The translations under genes were made by a program, and so were the position numbers. Below are positions 35,919 through 45,105 of a stretch of DNA of 64,000 nucleotides, one piece after another (within the stretch, counting starts at the first letter, position 1; every line of letters begins with the position of its first letter). The notes under the pieces were generated by a model that was not told where the DNA came from, did no database searches, and saw only the letters and a program-made list of their open reading frames with translations. This stretch comes from Nostoc sp. S13. Its GTDB lineage: Bacteria > Cyanobacteriota > Cyanobacteriia > Cyanobacteriales > Nostocaceae. Location: assembly GCF_029379315.1 (NCBI RefSeq), contig NZ_JAQYWQ010000007.1, positions 1 through 64,000 of the forward strand. Reading direction: 5' to 3'.

Positions 35919-37616
35919 TTACCCTTCATTTAATTCCATTAATTCTTTTGTTTTCAAATCAGCCGCTACAGGTAGAGAACATTCTGCAATCTGAGGAGAG
36001 ATAGAGCAAATCGCATCTGTCGTTGTTTCAAAACAATTTGATAATCCAATTGTTTTTAACAATCCTGAACGTTCTAGTAGTTGTTTGACTCCGGGTTGTA
36101 AACCTGTGAGAATTAAGCGGCAATTGTGCCGTTCCATGTCGTGATAAATATCCTCTAAGGCTACTAACCCAGTTGTGTCCATATTTGGCACAAACCGCAA
36201 CCGTAAAATTAAATACTTCACTTCCGGTTCATGGCGGAGGAAGGTAGCAAACCGTTCAGCAGCACCAAAAAATACGGGCCCATCTACCCGATAAACGGCA
36301 ATTTCCTTACCTAATTCTAGAGGAGTACCAGGGGGAAATACTTCGGTTTCAGGTATTTTGACTAGGCTTAAATCGCTCATCCGTTTGATGAACAAGGCTC
36401 CAGCTGCAATCAATCCCACTTCTACAGCCAGAACTAAGTCAAACAAGATTGTCACTAGCCAGGTGAGAATCATCACAGCAAAGTCGGAGTAGGTAGCACG
36501 CATTAATAAACCAATCGCTTTCCATTCAATCATCCGCGTGCTAACTACCATCAAAATGCCAGCAAGTGCTGCTAAAGGAATCTGTGCTGCTAGGGGTGCT
36601 AAAGTTAAAACAATAATCGCTAAGGCAACGCCGTGAATTACCCCAGATAGTCGGGTTTTAGCGCCAGAACGGACATTGATAACAGTCCGAGCGATCGCAC
36701 CTGTTGCAGGAATGCCACCAAAAAATGGCACAATGATATTTGCCAATCCTTGACCAATTAATTCGCGATCACTATTGTGTTTTTCGCTCACCGTCATCCC
36801 ATCAGCCACCACCGCCGATAGCAACGATTCAATACTTCCCAGTGCTGCTAAAGCCAAAGCGGGATTAATCAGTTCCCGAATCAAGCCAAAATTATTCCAG
36901 TGGGGAATGCCTTGGGGCATCGGTAAAGATTGTGGAATGCTGCCAATTGTGGGTACATGCACATGGAAATAAGTAGCGATCGCTGTTGCCAACACCAACC
37001 CCATTAAAGAACCTGGTATTGTAGAATTAATCTTGGGCCACAAAACCGTGGTTGCAATCACTACCATTGCCAACCCAACAGCAGCCCAGTTTAAAGCTTC
37101 TACATGACTTACACTTTGCCAAAGTCCCGGCAGAAAATGTTCACTACGCGGTAGTTGTAAACCAAAGAAATTATTTAATTGACCACAAAATATAATCACG
37201 GCAATACCATTGGTAAAGCCTGCCGTCACTGGATAGGGAATAAACTTAACTAGCTGTCCAAGTTTGGCAACCCCCAAGGCAATCTGGATAATTCCAGCCA
37301 TCACCCCAGCAATCCAAACTTTTTCAATGCCGTACTTGCCGACAATTGCCACCAAAATCACAGCCATTGCACCTGTTGGCCCTGTAATCTGGACTGAGGA
37401 ACCACCAAAAATTGCCGCGACTATTCCTGCTACAATCGCCGTGTAAAGTCCAGCTTTTGGTTCTACTCCACTTGCCACCGCAAAAGCTAAAGCTAAAGGC
37501 AAGGCTACCACTGCTGCTGTCAATCCTCCCGTCAAATCGCCACGCAGTCCACTAAATAAGCGTCCCAGACGTTGTGGTTCTTCGAGAATATCTGAGATTG
37601 CCATATTCGGTTTCAA
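35919..37616 (-). CDS. SulP-family anion transporter with STAS domain
   Basis: 565 residues: about 12 hydrophobic segments (residues 25-420) with the SulP signature region (TGGLTAAVVALPLALAFAVASG, GLYTAIVAGIVAAIFGGSS, ITGPTGAMAVILV), then a cytoplasmic STAS domain (VYRVDGPVFFGAAERFATFL, MDTTGLVALEDIY). SulP members move sulfate, bicarbonate or other anions, usually with sodium or protons. The sequence does not let me choose; the bicarbonate transporter BicA is a relative, but there is no local carbon-concentrating context here. The long leader upstream (37617-37740) has two potential hairpins. A single-gene unit. Confidence 0.88.
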   Translation of the reverse strand: MKPNMAISDILEEPQRLGRLFSGLRGDLTGGLTAAVVALPLALAFAVASGVEPKAGLYTAIVAGIVAAIFGGSSVQITGPTGAMAVILVAIVGKYGIEKVWIAGVMAGIIQIALGVAKLGQLVKFIPYPVTAGFTNGIAVIIFCGQLNNFFGLQLPRSEHFLPGLWQSVSHVEALNWAAVGLAMVVIATTVLWPKINSTIPGSLMGLVLATAIATYFHVHVPTIGSIPQSLPMPQGIPHWNNFGLIRELINPALALAALGSIESLLSAVVADGMTVSEKHNSDRELIGQGLANIIVPFFGGIPATGAIARTVINVRSGAKTRLSGVIHGVALAIIVLTLAPLAAQIPLAALAGILMVVSTRMIEWKAIGLLMRATYSDFAVMILTWLVTILFDLVLAVEVGLIAAGALFIKRMSDLSLVKIPETEVFPPGTPLELGKEIAVYRVDGPVFFGAAERFATFLRHEPEVKYLILRLRFVPNMDTTGLVALEDIYHDMERHNCRLILTGLQPGVKQLLERSGLLKTIGLSNCFETTTDAICSISPQIAECSLPVAADLKTKELMELNEG

Positions 37617-37740
37617 CTCTCATACACAATTTGTTGATACATACATTGATGTGATATGATATCCGGGCAATTAAGCATAATACCCGGAACCTCAAAGAGC
37701 CTGAGGGGAAAAGCCCTTTTATTATAGATATCTCTAAAAA
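37617..37740 (-). promoter_or_regulatory. Structured leader of the SulP gene (candidate)
   Basis: On the minus strand, upstream of the ATG at 37616, two stem-loops can form: CCGGG...CCCGG around 37660-37690 and CCTCAGGCTCTTTGAGG around 37692-37708, the latter next to GGGCTTTTCCCC. This could be a regulated leader or a small repeat element. No known riboswitch consensus was recognised. Confidence 0.3.
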
Positions 37741-37835
37741 AAGTCAAAATTATATTGTTATTAATTTGTAGCGTGCAGTCTTGAAAAATCCGCCCATTTA
37801 GGTTTTAAATGAAGCGACCTCAGCGATGGATAATA

Positions 37836-37957
37836 GACCTCTTGCAAAAGTCCCAAAATCAGGCATGTCATTCTGAGCAGAACGCGGTGGAGAGAAGAAT
37901 CTCACTAGATGTATCACTCGGCTCAATATGACAATTTAAGCATTTATGCAAGAGGTC
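37836..37957. mobile_element. 122-bp MITE sharing ends with the IS5-type element at 40325
   Basis: Left end GACCTCTTGCAAAAGTC and right end TTATGCAAGAGGTC are inverted repeats of about 12-14 bp. The left end is identical to the left terminus of the IS at 40325-41271. No gene inside. Likely a deletion derivative or MITE moved by that IS family. Confidence 0.78.
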
Positions 37958-37997
37958 TCTTAAATTGCATATAGTACTTATGTACGATGCCTAAGTC

Positions 37998-38618
37998 CTA
38001 ATAATACGACCTTTTGGGTGATAAGGGTAACACTTTTATCTCACTACCGTCTTCAGGAACGACTTTTAATGGAAGTGAATCCTGATGCTCTTGTCTAGAT
38101 AATTGAATATATTGAAGACCTTTTTTTGTAGGCTTAACTACCATAAGATAGTGATTGCCTACCCACTTAATACTTATTACTCTGTACAGCAAAACCCAGA
38201 CTTCAGCTATCTCTCCAGTGTTAATTTTATTCCTTGAGGATTCACCACATTGCCATTCAAGATTACCGCTGGGTGTCCATAAACCCGCAAGATAATGATA
38301 ATCAAAAAACGAACTACCACCAAAAGTTGTAAACGAATAAATATTATAGCTCAACCATCTTTCATAACGCTCAGGGTTCTGAGTCAGATCATTATATCTT
38401 GCGTTCATCGACGACAGCAGAAACTTCATTTGTTCTGCTTTAGTAGGACGCACCCATGTTTCGGATGAGTTGCAAATTTTAAATGGTACTTCAATCGCTT
38501 TACTGCGATTAGTGGACTGTGAGGCAGCAGGCTGTGAAAAAGTTATGCTGATAATAGTCTGAGCGCTTACAAATGCTCCTGTTAACAGGAACATATTTAC
38601 TAATTTAAGAAGTTTCAT
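37998..38618 (-). CDS. Exported protein of unknown function
   Basis: 206 residues. N-terminal signal peptide (MKLLKLVNMFLLTGAFVSAQ, cleavage near residue 20-33). The mature part is polar with aromatic patches (SFFDYHYLAGLW, ISIKWVGNHYLMVV) and two Cys (KICNSSETWV and WQCGESS) that may form a disulfide. No domain recognised. It lies between two MITEs (37836-37957 and 38737-38873), with no operon partner. Coding status is supported by the signal peptide, length and normal codon use. Confidence 0.6.
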   Translation of the reverse strand: MKLLKLVNMFLLTGAFVSAQTIISITFSQPAASQSTNRSKAIEVPFKICNSSETWVRPTKAEQMKFLLSSMNARYNDLTQNPERYERWLSYNIYSFTTFGGSSFFDYHYLAGLWTPSGNLEWQCGESSRNKINTGEIAEVWVLLYRVISIKWVGNHYLMVVKPTKKGLQYIQLSRQEHQDSLPLKVVPEDGSEIKVLPLSPKRSYY

Positions 38619-38736
38619 GATTTTGCTTGTTTATTTATATGAAGAGTATTTGTAAAGAAACCCCGTTTAAGGATAGCGGAGTATATGCGTGCCATCATTA
38701 TTTAGTTAGGAATGAGTGAAATTAGCTTATGCATTA

Positions 38737-38873
38737 GACTTATCCGGAAATGAGAACTTTATTTGGCTGAAACCTAGCTCTGGAGAGGGTTTTAGAGGTT
38801 CCTGTTTTATATAAGCTAAAAAGTCAGCTATGTAAGGGTTTCAGCTATTTTGAGGTTTATTTGTGGATAGGTC
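38737..38873 (-). mobile_element. 137-bp TA-flanked MITE, copy 3 (inverted)
   Basis: Same element as copies 1, 2 and 4 in the opposite orientation, with TA at 38735-38736 and 38874-38875. Only a few substitutions are seen (AAGTCAGC for the usual AAGCCAGC region; GGATAGGTC at one end instead of GGATAAGTC). It lies upstream of the exported-protein gene at 37998-38618. Confidence 0.92.
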
Positions 38874-39461
38874 TATTAGACTCAGCCGCAACCCAGAAGC
38901 AAGAATAGACCAATTCCACTGCAATCAGCCGCCATATGACCTTGAAATAGTTCACACTATCGAAGTTGAGGAAATAACCCGATATTTTTTTATCATTATT
39001 GACTTATGCTTAGAAATTTCAACGCTATAACGTTGTTCACAATTAACAATATATAAAATTTAGTAAGATATGGATGAAGACATTGTGTCACTACCTGAAT
39101 CTAACTATTAAATATTGGATAGTGTATAGCTTATCAGTTTTATTTAAAAGTAATCTGAAGCGTTGTTGTAGATAAACTTATTCTTTAATACGTAAGCGAC
39201 TCTCATGATTTTGAGTATGACAATTCTCCAATTGGACTAGTTAGTACGAATTATTTTAAAAATATCATTACTTAAACTAGAAAAATTCATATCTCGCCAT
39301 TTACCATATAACAGGGTTTTAACTCTAAAAAAGTCGGCAAATGTGTAGTTAAACGACATCTCTGAATGGGAGCAGCCCGCAGCGCGATGGCGTACCCGCC
39401 CGCAAGAGCGCGATCGCCGCATGTTAGACTGTTCACTGGACACTATTATGACAGTAGAAAG

Positions 39462-39573
39462 TGATATAAGTCCCGTAGTCGGATTCGTAAATATCGTTGC
39501 CACCTGCACCAGTCAAAGTGTCGGTGTTACTGCCGAATAGGATATCGTTACCCTTAGTTCCAATGATATTTGC
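39462..39573 (-). pseudogene. RTX/hemolysin-type calcium-binding repeat remnant
   Basis: The minus-strand frame reads ANIIGTKGNDILFGSNTDTL, then TGAGGNDIYES. These are nonapeptide-like GG.GND.(L/I) calcium-binding repeats from a large secreted RTX protein. Only about 37 codons survive, with no start, and the frame soon ends in repeat DNA. A dead fragment. Confidence 0.65.
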
Positions 39574-39655
39574 CAGAATTTTTACCTACCTAAATCTGAT
39601 TTTTTGAGCAACTTTCAGTTTTCAATCTACTATTGGTGCTGTTTCAGGCAGAAAC

Positions 39656-39873
39656 CAGGGCAAACGCATCTAAATTATACTTGCTCACCACCGAGGTTAA
39701 GAATCAATGAAAAAATCAGTATTTCTTGTTTGATTTGTTTTCTAACCCTCAAAGCGATGCCTGCGGCGGGCTACGCCAACGCTTAATTCTTTGTGAATAA
39801 ACAAAGCTTAATGAGATTGCTTTTGGATTTATTGAGAATATAGTAGTCTTCTTGACATGATGCGTTCGCCCTG
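39656..39873. mobile_element. MITE with CAGGGCAAACGCATC ends
   Basis: Left end CAGGGCAAACGCATC at 39656-39670; right end GATGCGTTCGCCCTG at 39859-39873, inverted with one mismatch. 218 bp, no gene. The interior (AAGCGATGCCTGCG...AATGAGATTGC) is related to 52045-52270 in reverse orientation. No target duplication is evident. Confidence 0.72.
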
Positions 39874-40130
39874 GGGTAAGAGTATTTCGCCGCCACCCAT
39901 CCCTGCTGCTTTTTAAGAGGCTTGTCGAGAGGGGGAGATGTGAATCATTACCATTCTGCTATAGGATTTGTTTTGTAGAAGGCTTTAGGACCGCTTGACC
40001 AGTAGTCAAGCGGTAGGTATATGTAAGGAACTGCAGACAGAAACGCTTCAAACTGCAAACAAGGCGATTTTGAAACCACATTAAGGTTCTTGTCAGATTT
40101 TGGTGATCAACACAGAAAAGGGTTTTAAGG

Positions 40131-40316
40131 CGAATGGCACTAAGAAAAGCGCAAATGTATTATTTACAAGGGTTTCATCTCTTTGGAAAAATGTAGACTA
40201 ATGAAGCAGCGATCGCAAACTGAGAGTTGCAGATTATTCTGATTCCCGACCTGAAAACTATTAGTTTTATAAACTCCTTATCCTGCAACTATTTCAGCTT
40301 TTCTTAGTGCCATTCG
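40131..40316. mobile_element. 186-bp MITE with perfect 20-bp inverted ends
   Basis: CGAATGGCACTAAGAAAAGC at 40131-40150 and its exact complement at 40297-40316. No gene inside. It abuts the IS5-type element, whose left flank begins eight bases further on. Confidence 0.78.
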
Positions 40317-40324
40317 AGTCAGTA

Positions 40325-41271
40325 GACCTCTTGCAAAAGTCTCATGAGCGTGGGACAAGTAGGTTAGAACTTTCTTTACATCTATGACCTACGAAAAGGT
40401 AAAAAATCTCAAACCGGAAGAATTCAAACGCTTGTGTGGTGTGCATCCTGAGACTTTTATTCAGATGACAGAGGTAGTGCGATAAGCCTAACAGGATGGC
40501 TTCGCTTACCGCGTTCAAAAACAAAGCTGAAAACAGGGCGACCAGGTAAACTGAGCTTAGAAAACCAATTGTTGATGACATTGGAGTATTGGAGGGAGTA
40601 CCGCACCTATTTTAATATTGGCCAATCTTGGGGAGTCAACGAGTCAACAGCATATCGTATCATTAGAAAAATCGAAGATATTCTCATCAGTTCAAGAGAA
40701 TTTTCGCTTCCTGGGAAGAAAAAGCTTTCCTACCAAAATTATCAGATAGAAGTAGTGGTAGTGGATGTTACGGAAAGTCCGATAGAACGTCCTAAAAAAA
40801 ACAGAAACAGTTTTATAGTGGTAAAAAGAAAAGACATACATTAAAATCTCAAGTTGTCGTAGACCGAAGTACTGGAGAAATCCTCTGTACCGCACATGGT
40901 AAGGGAAAAGAGCATGATTTTCGTATCTTCAAAAATAGTAAAGTTAGGTTAAGAAAAGATATCGAATGCTTGGGTGATAAAGGATATCAAGGAATTCATA
41001 AACTTCATGCCAAGAGCCGAATACCAAAAAAGAAACCGCTTAGGTGGTGAACTCAACCGTGAAGATAAAAAAAGTAATCAAGAGTTAGCCAAAGTCCGAG
41101 TTGTGGGTGAGCATATCAATCGAAAACTGAAAATATTTAAAATTTTGTCTGACCGTTATCGCAATCGTCGAAAAAGATTTGCTTTGAGATTTAATCTCAT
41201 AGCTGGTTTGTACAACTATGAGCTTCGTCTCCCCAAAACTCAATCTGCTTAAATGACTTTTGCAAAAGGTC
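40325..41271 (+). mobile_element. IS5-type insertion sequence, degraded
   Basis: 947-bp element with inverted ends GACCTCTTGCAAAAGTC (40325-40341) and GACTTTTGCAAAAGGTC (41255-41271), flanked by TA on both sides (40323-40324 and 41272-41273). It encodes one transposase of the IS5 group in several frames. The left end is shared with the 122-bp MITE at 37836. It cuts an isochorismatase-like gene on its right side. Confidence 0.88.
40384..41252 (+). pseudogene. IS5-family transposase, frameshifted
   Basis: The parts in order are MTYEKVKNLKPEEFKRLCGV (to a stop at 40485), TGRPGKLSLENQLLMTLEYW (second frame), IEVVVVDVTESPIERPKK (DDE first Asp), YSGKKKRHTLKSQVVVD and LGDKGYQGIHKLH (third frame, second Asp), then HINRKLKIFKILSDRYRNRR and LIAGLYNYEL (final frame). 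All transposase motifs exist, but at least three frame changes separate them. A small-repeat-like insertion near 40485-40530 (GGATGGCTTCGCTTACCGCG) causes the first. The enzyme cannot be active. Confidence 0.88.
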
Positions 41272-41273
41272 TA

Positions 41274-41463
41274 ATGAAACTGCATTATTTAGGGTACTTG
41301 TCAAAACTACAGGTATCTTAAGCAACTTTGCCACTTTCGCAAGTGTAAGAGTATTCTTTTCTACCTCGGTCAGAGGGAAGTTTTTAATCAGCTTTATCGT
41401 GCCAACTTCATGATCAATCAGAAGCATGGCCGAACTTTCTTGAATGAAATCAGAATATTTCAT
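41274..41463 (-). pseudogene. 5' fragment of an isochorismatase-like hydrolase gene
   Basis: Starts MKYSDFIQESSAMLLIDHEV and continues GTIKLIKNFPL...LAKVAKLLKIPVVLTSTLNN, the first 60 residues of a YcaC-like cysteine hydrolase with the catalytic Asp in LLIDHE. The IS5-type element at 40325-41271 cuts it off; no matching 3' part was found on the other side, so DNA has been lost as well. The active-site Cys is missing. Not functional. Confidence 0.7.
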
Positions 41464-41594
41464 TGTGCTGTTTGACTATATCCTCTCAAATCAGCTTACA
41501 AGTCAGATGTATCTAAACACAACTTTGGTATTCTAGCTTAGAAAACCGTAGCGAACGCCCCTACCTCACCTCAGCCAAAACAAAATTTTATTTG

Positions 41595-41848
41595 TCAAAT
41601 ATGCATAATGTCGTCGAGTTTAAGTTTTAAATTTGGCAATATCTCAGAATAAGTAGTATCTCCTAAGCGATATTGTTGCTGCTGGTACACACCGTTCACT
41701 AACTGACAAACTGTGAAGGTAGGTTGTTTGGGATTGCCGATAAATTGCAAACCACCTAAGCCCCGAAAGTCTACAATCCAATATTCTGGGATGTTAAGAA
41801 AAGCGTATTCTTCTACTTTTCTTGCATAATCATCTTGCCAATTACATT
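41595..41848 (-). pseudogene. 3' fragment of a Uma2-family gene
   Basis: Minus-strand frame of about 84 codons: NWQDDYARKVEEYAFLNIPE, then YWIVDFRGLGGLQFIG, QPTFTVCQLVNGVYQQQQYR, and LPNLKLKLDD near the end. This is a typical Uma2 (DUF820) C-terminal half; the N-terminal half is absent. It lies just upstream of the ABC exporter gene. Compare the intact homologue at 9523, which shows where the in-frame repeat was inserted (AEY..ELG here reads EEYAFLNIPEY). Confidence 0.8.
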
Positions 41849-41924
41849 AAGTCTTTAATCTTCAGACTCAGGACTCAGGAGTGTGTTCTGTGTTAATATC
41901 AACTGCACGAAACCGCAAAAAGCC

Positions 41925-43733
41925 GTGACTACAGTATTAAAATCTCATCGGGTATCAAGAAGGCGTAAACATTCAACGCATCCTCTCCAGCGTTTGCTTG
42001 AGTATGGACACCAGTATCGTAAACAAATTTGGCTGGCGACTACTTATTCTACCCTGAATAAATTTTTCGACTTGGCACCACCCGGCTTAATTGGCGTCGC
42101 GGTGGATGTGGTAGTCAAACAGCAGGATTCCATAATTGCACAGTTAGGGGTACGCGATGTCTTTCAACAATTTTTGATTATTTCCTTCCTGACTGTGATC
42201 ATTTGGATACTAGAATCTGTTTTTGAGTACGCCTACGCTCGACTTTGGCGTAATTTGGCTCAGAATATTCAGCATGACTTGCGTTTGGATGCATACAAAC
42301 ATTTGCAAGAGTTGGAATTGGCTTATTTTGAAGAACGCAGCACTGGCGGTTTAATGTCTATTCTCAGTGATGATATTAACCAATTAGAGCGATTTTTGGA
42401 TGGAGGAGCGAATGATATTATCCAAGTTTCCGCAACTGTTGTAATTATTGGCGCTGCTTTCTTTATTTTGGCTCCTAGTGTAGCGTGGATGGCTTTGTCA
42501 CCGATGCCATTTATTCTCTGGGGTTCCTTTGCCTATCAACGATTACTTGCGCCTCGCTATGCTGATGTCCGGGAAAAGGTGGGTTTCCTCAATTCGCGTT
42601 TGTCAAACAATATCAGCGGAATTACTACTATTAAAAGTTTCACCTCCGAAGCTTATGAAGCCTCCCGTTTGGAATTAGATAGTGATGCTTATCGTCGTAG
42701 TAACTCTAAAGCAATTCTTCTTTCTGCTGCTTTTGTCCCATTAATTCGGATGCTAATTTTGGTGGGTTTCACGGCATTACTGTTGTATGGCGGGATGGCA
42801 GCAGTTTCTGGAGCAATGTCTGTAGGTACTTACAGCGTATTAGTGTTTTTAATCCAGCGCTTGCTGTGGCCTTTAACAAGATTAGGCGAAACTTTTGACC
42901 AATATCAAAGGGCAATGGCTTCTACTAATCGAGTCATGAATTTGTTAGATACTCCCATCGCTATTCATACAGGTAATGTATCCTTACCTGTGGATGAAGT
43001 GCGCGGTGAAGTGCAATTTAAAAATGTTTATTTTGCCTATCAAGATAGATTTCCAGTTATTAAAAATCTGTCTTTGGATATTCCGGCGGGAAAAACCATT
43101 GCAATTGTCGGTTCAACGGGTTCTGGTAAAAGCACTTTAGTCAAACTTTTATTGCGGTTATACGAAGTGCAAACGGGAAGTATTACTCTCGATGGCATTG
43201 ATTTACAAAGTTTGAATTTGCAAGATTTACGCCGTTGCATTGGTTTGGTGAGTCAGGATGTCTTTCTATTTCATGGCACTGTAGGGGAAAATATTGCCTA
43301 TGGTAGCTTTGAGACTACAGAGCAAGAAATCATCAGGGCGGCGAAGGTAGCCGAGGCGCACGAATTTATTATTGAATTGCCCCAAGGTTATCAGACAATT
43401 GTCGGGGAAAGAGGACAAAAGTTATCTGGTGGACAAAGACAACGGATTGCGATCGCCCGTGCAGTTCTCAAAAATCCCCCGATTCTGATTTTAGATGAAG
43501 CGACCTCGGCGGTGGATAATGAGACAGAAGCAGCAATCCAGCGATCGCTCGAACGGATTACTGTCGATAGAACTACAATTGCGATCGCTCATCGTCTTTC
43601 CACCATTCGCAATGCCGATTGCATTTATGTCATGGAACATGGGAAATTAGTAGAGTCGGGAACCCATGAGCAATTGCTGGAGAAAGATGGGATTTATTCT
43701 AGTCTCTGGCGTGTACAGTCAGGTTTGAGATAA
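41925..43733 (+). CDS. ABC exporter, fused permease and ATPase (half-transporter)
   Basis: About 602 residues from the GTG at 41925 (the frame is open from a GTG at 41883). Six-helix membrane domain (residues about 30-310), then the nucleotide-binding domain: Walker [11 protein letters not shown]-loop VSQDVFLF, signature [14 protein letters not shown], Walker [13 protein letters not shown] and H-loop IAHRLSTI. This MsbA/multidrug type works as a homodimer exporting lipids, peptides or drugs in the inner membrane. Substrate unknown. The next gene (probable ccmS) begins 39 bp downstream and may be cotranscribed. Confidence 0.92.
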   Translation: MTTVLKSHRVSRRRKHSTHPLQRLLEYGHQYRKQIWLATTYSTLNKFFDLAPPGLIGVAVDVVVKQQDSIIAQLGVRDVFQQFLIISFLTVIIWILESVFEYAYARLWRNLAQNIQHDLRLDAYKHLQELELAYFEERSTGGLMSILSDDINQLERFLDGGANDIIQVSATVVIIGAAFFILAPSVAWMALSPMPFILWGSFAYQRLLAPRYADVREKVGFLNSRLSNNISGITTIKSFTSEAYEASRLELDSDAYRRSNSKAILLSAAFVPLIRMLILVGFTALLLYGGMAAVSGAMSVGTYSVLVFLIQRLLWPLTRLGETFDQYQRAMASTNRVMNLLDTPIAIHTGNVSLPVDEVRGEVQFKNVYFAYQDRFPVIKNLSLDIPAGKTIAIVGSTGSGKSTLVKLLLRLYEVQTGSITLDGIDLQSLNLQDLRRCIGLVSQDVFLFHGTVGENIAYGSFETTEQEIIRAAKVAEAHEFIIELPQGYQTIVGERGQKLSGGQRQRIAIARAVLKNPPILILDEATSAVDNETEAAIQRSLERITVDRTTIAIAHRLSTIRNADCIYVMEHGKLVESGTHEQLLEKDGIYSSLWRVQSGLR

Positions 43734-43772
43734 CTTTCGCGCAAAGTTTTGTGTCTTCATTACAAATTATTT

Positions 43773-44201
43773 ATGTTTTTTGGTAATAGTCAACCAGAAT
43801 CAGGTGATAACAAGTGGCGTCGCCAGTTGGATAAGTTTGTGAAAGCAAATCAGCAAGAATTGGCGGCGCTTTTTTGGGGATTGTGGTTAGCAAATGGCGA
43901 CAGTCAGGGTACTGTTGGTATTGATTTGCAACCAACGCCACATTTTGTTTATTGTCCGAAAGAGCAGATAGATAAGTTAAATAATCAAGTTGATAATCGG
44001 CTTCAGGAAATTTTGGGAATTGTTGAGAATCATCAGCCGGATGTGGAAGTTGTGATGATTGGGATTGGGAAGGGGGAAATTAAGTTAATTCAGTTTGCAC
44101 CGTCACCAGCACCACCGATTTGTTTTGAGGAAGTTGGGAAGGATGTGGATGGGTTATTGGATGTGCTGGAAGAGAGGATGAGGGAGGAGATTGTTTTTTA
44201 A
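43773..44201 (+). CDS. ccmS: Probable beta-carboxysome assembly chaperone CcmS
   Basis: 142 residues from the ATG at 43773. Features: an N-terminal FFGNSQPE segment, helical WRRQLDKFVKANQQELAALF, WGLWLANGDSQGTVGIDLQP, HFVYCPKEQIDKLN, VVMIGIGKGEIKLIQF, and an acidic C-terminus (LLDVLEERMREEIV). This matches my recollection of the CcmS family, which binds the C-terminus of shell protein CcmK1 and assists beta-carboxysome assembly. That recollection is not verified here. Cytosolic. It sits 39 bp after the ABC exporter and 6.3 kb before ccmK3-ccmK4. If the family call is wrong, it is a conserved hypothetical protein. Confidence 0.55.
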   Translation: MFFGNSQPESGDNKWRRQLDKFVKANQQELAALFWGLWLANGDSQGTVGIDLQPTPHFVYCPKEQIDKLNNQVDNRLQEILGIVENHQPDVEVVMIGIGKGEIKLIQFAPSPAPPICFEEVGKDVDGLLDVLEERMREEIVF

Positions 44202-44260
44202 CGCAGAGGGACGCGGAGGGACGCGGAGGGAAGCGCAGAAGAACGCGGAGGAAGATAAGA
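44202..44260. repeat. Short tandem repeat (GGGACGCGGA type)
   Basis: About five consecutive ~10-bp units (CGCAGAGGGA, CGCGGAGGGA, CGCGGAGGGA, AGCGCAGAAG, AACGCGGAGG), directly after the stop of the probable ccmS gene. A GC-rich short repeat of the cyanobacterial STRR kind. It could vary in length. Confidence 0.8.
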
Positions 44261-44386
44261 ACTCTGCGCTTATTGTTTAGTTGATTGCTTTGTAGAAATA
44301 TTGATAAGTTAGATTTTTCGCACAGTGCCAGATGATGTTAAACGCAGCCTCATAGCGAGATGAGTATCTATAAATTTTGCTAGACT

Positions 44387-44785
44387 TCAGAGTTGTATCT
44401 CAAGCATTGAAGAATCGATATCTAAAAGCCAACTTTCATCAATAAACTCTAAATTTTCATTGTAAATAAGAACCAACTCGCCTAGCTTTTGAGCGTTATT
44501 ATTTGCCGTCTGTGTGCCATCAACAGCAGAAGCTATAAGGAAAAACTTTAGTTGTAGAAAGCGTTCTTTGTGGGTAACGCCAATACAGCTACTAACTAAT
44601 TCAGCTTCTAGGGTACGAGGCAAAGTAATTGTTTCATAATATTTATCTTGTTCATCCCAGTAGCCGTATATTTTATAATCAGATAGTTCCAAATGTTGTT
44701 TAACAAGCGTATTCGCATCTAAAGTTTCTAATATTTCACTTAAATCTCGCCAAACTTGATGATTTTTTAATTCGAGTTTTGTCAT
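44387..44785 (-). CDS. Hypothetical cytosolic protein
   Basis: 132 residues, not recognised. Acidic, no membrane segment. Notable stretches are LKNHQVWRDLSEIL, KIYGYWDEQDKYYETITLPR, and FLIASAVDGTQTANNNAQKL near the middle; the last 30 residues are rich in Glu/Leu. It lies 13 bp downstream of a broken reading frame (44798-45105) on the same strand, so the two look like a former operon. Confidence rests on length, start context and codon use. Confidence 0.5.
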   Translation of the reverse strand: MTKLELKNHQVWRDLSEILETLDANTLVKQHLELSDYKIYGYWDEQDKYYETITLPRTLEAELVSSCIGVTHKERFLQLKFFLIASAVDGTQTANNNAQKLGELVLIYNENLEFIDESWLLDIDSSMLEIQL

Positions 44786-44797
44786 AGTTCTGCGGGT

Positions 44798-45105
44798 TTA
44801 ATGTTCTGTTACCAAACCGGGGAAGTGTAATATACCATCAATAAATTTTGCATGAAATCGGCGCTCGCCAGTTTTACCTAATACTTTAGATTTCAAATCG
44901 TAGTCCGATTCTTGGGAAGTCACTAACCCCAGATTACCGCGAGGAGGTACTTGCCCTTTCTCAATAGCTTTTTAATGTTTGCCATTCCGATCGGATTTTA
45001 ATGCAAACTTTATTTGTTCACTTCCAAATGAGACTAGTAGTCCACCGGTTGAAAATATACAGTATTAGGTTGAATATCTTCCCAATTATTGGGTAAAGCT
45101 TCCAT
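44798..45105 (-). pseudogene. Broken ~101-codon gene upstream of the 44387 gene
   Basis: Starts MEALPNNWEDIQPNTVYFQP, then after a one-base frameshift continues GLLVSFGSEQIKFALKSDRN, meets an in-frame TAA after GKH, and goes on KAIEKGQVPPRGNLGLVTSQ and GKTGERRFHAKFIDGILHF to the end at 44798. One frameshift and one nonsense codon therefore separate three conserved-looking parts. Function unrecognised. Spacing to the next gene suggests a former two-gene unit. Confidence 0.65.

Larger units (their letters stand above)
38874..40324. other. Degenerate region: repeats and gene remnants
   Basis: 1.45 kb without an intact gene. Contains an RTX remnant (39462-39573), a MITE (39656-39873), another MITE (40131-40316), and small-repeat sequence (GCCTGCGGCGGGCTACGCCAACGC near 39760-39783 and a GCAGCCCGCAGCGCGATGGCG-type block near 39370-39420). 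The remaining DNA shows nothing I can assign. Confidence 0.65.

Noticed and set aside
35919-37616. BicA bicarbonate transporter
   Set aside because: Fold and STAS domain are SulP, but I could not see BicA-specific sequence, so only the family is named.
37692-37708. Known riboswitch class
   Set aside because: Hairpins can be drawn, but no conserved core of any riboswitch I know is present.
39237-39509. 90-residue minus-strand protein
   Set aside because: Made of repeat DNA (CGGRVRHRAAG region) fused to the RTX remnant; not a real gene.
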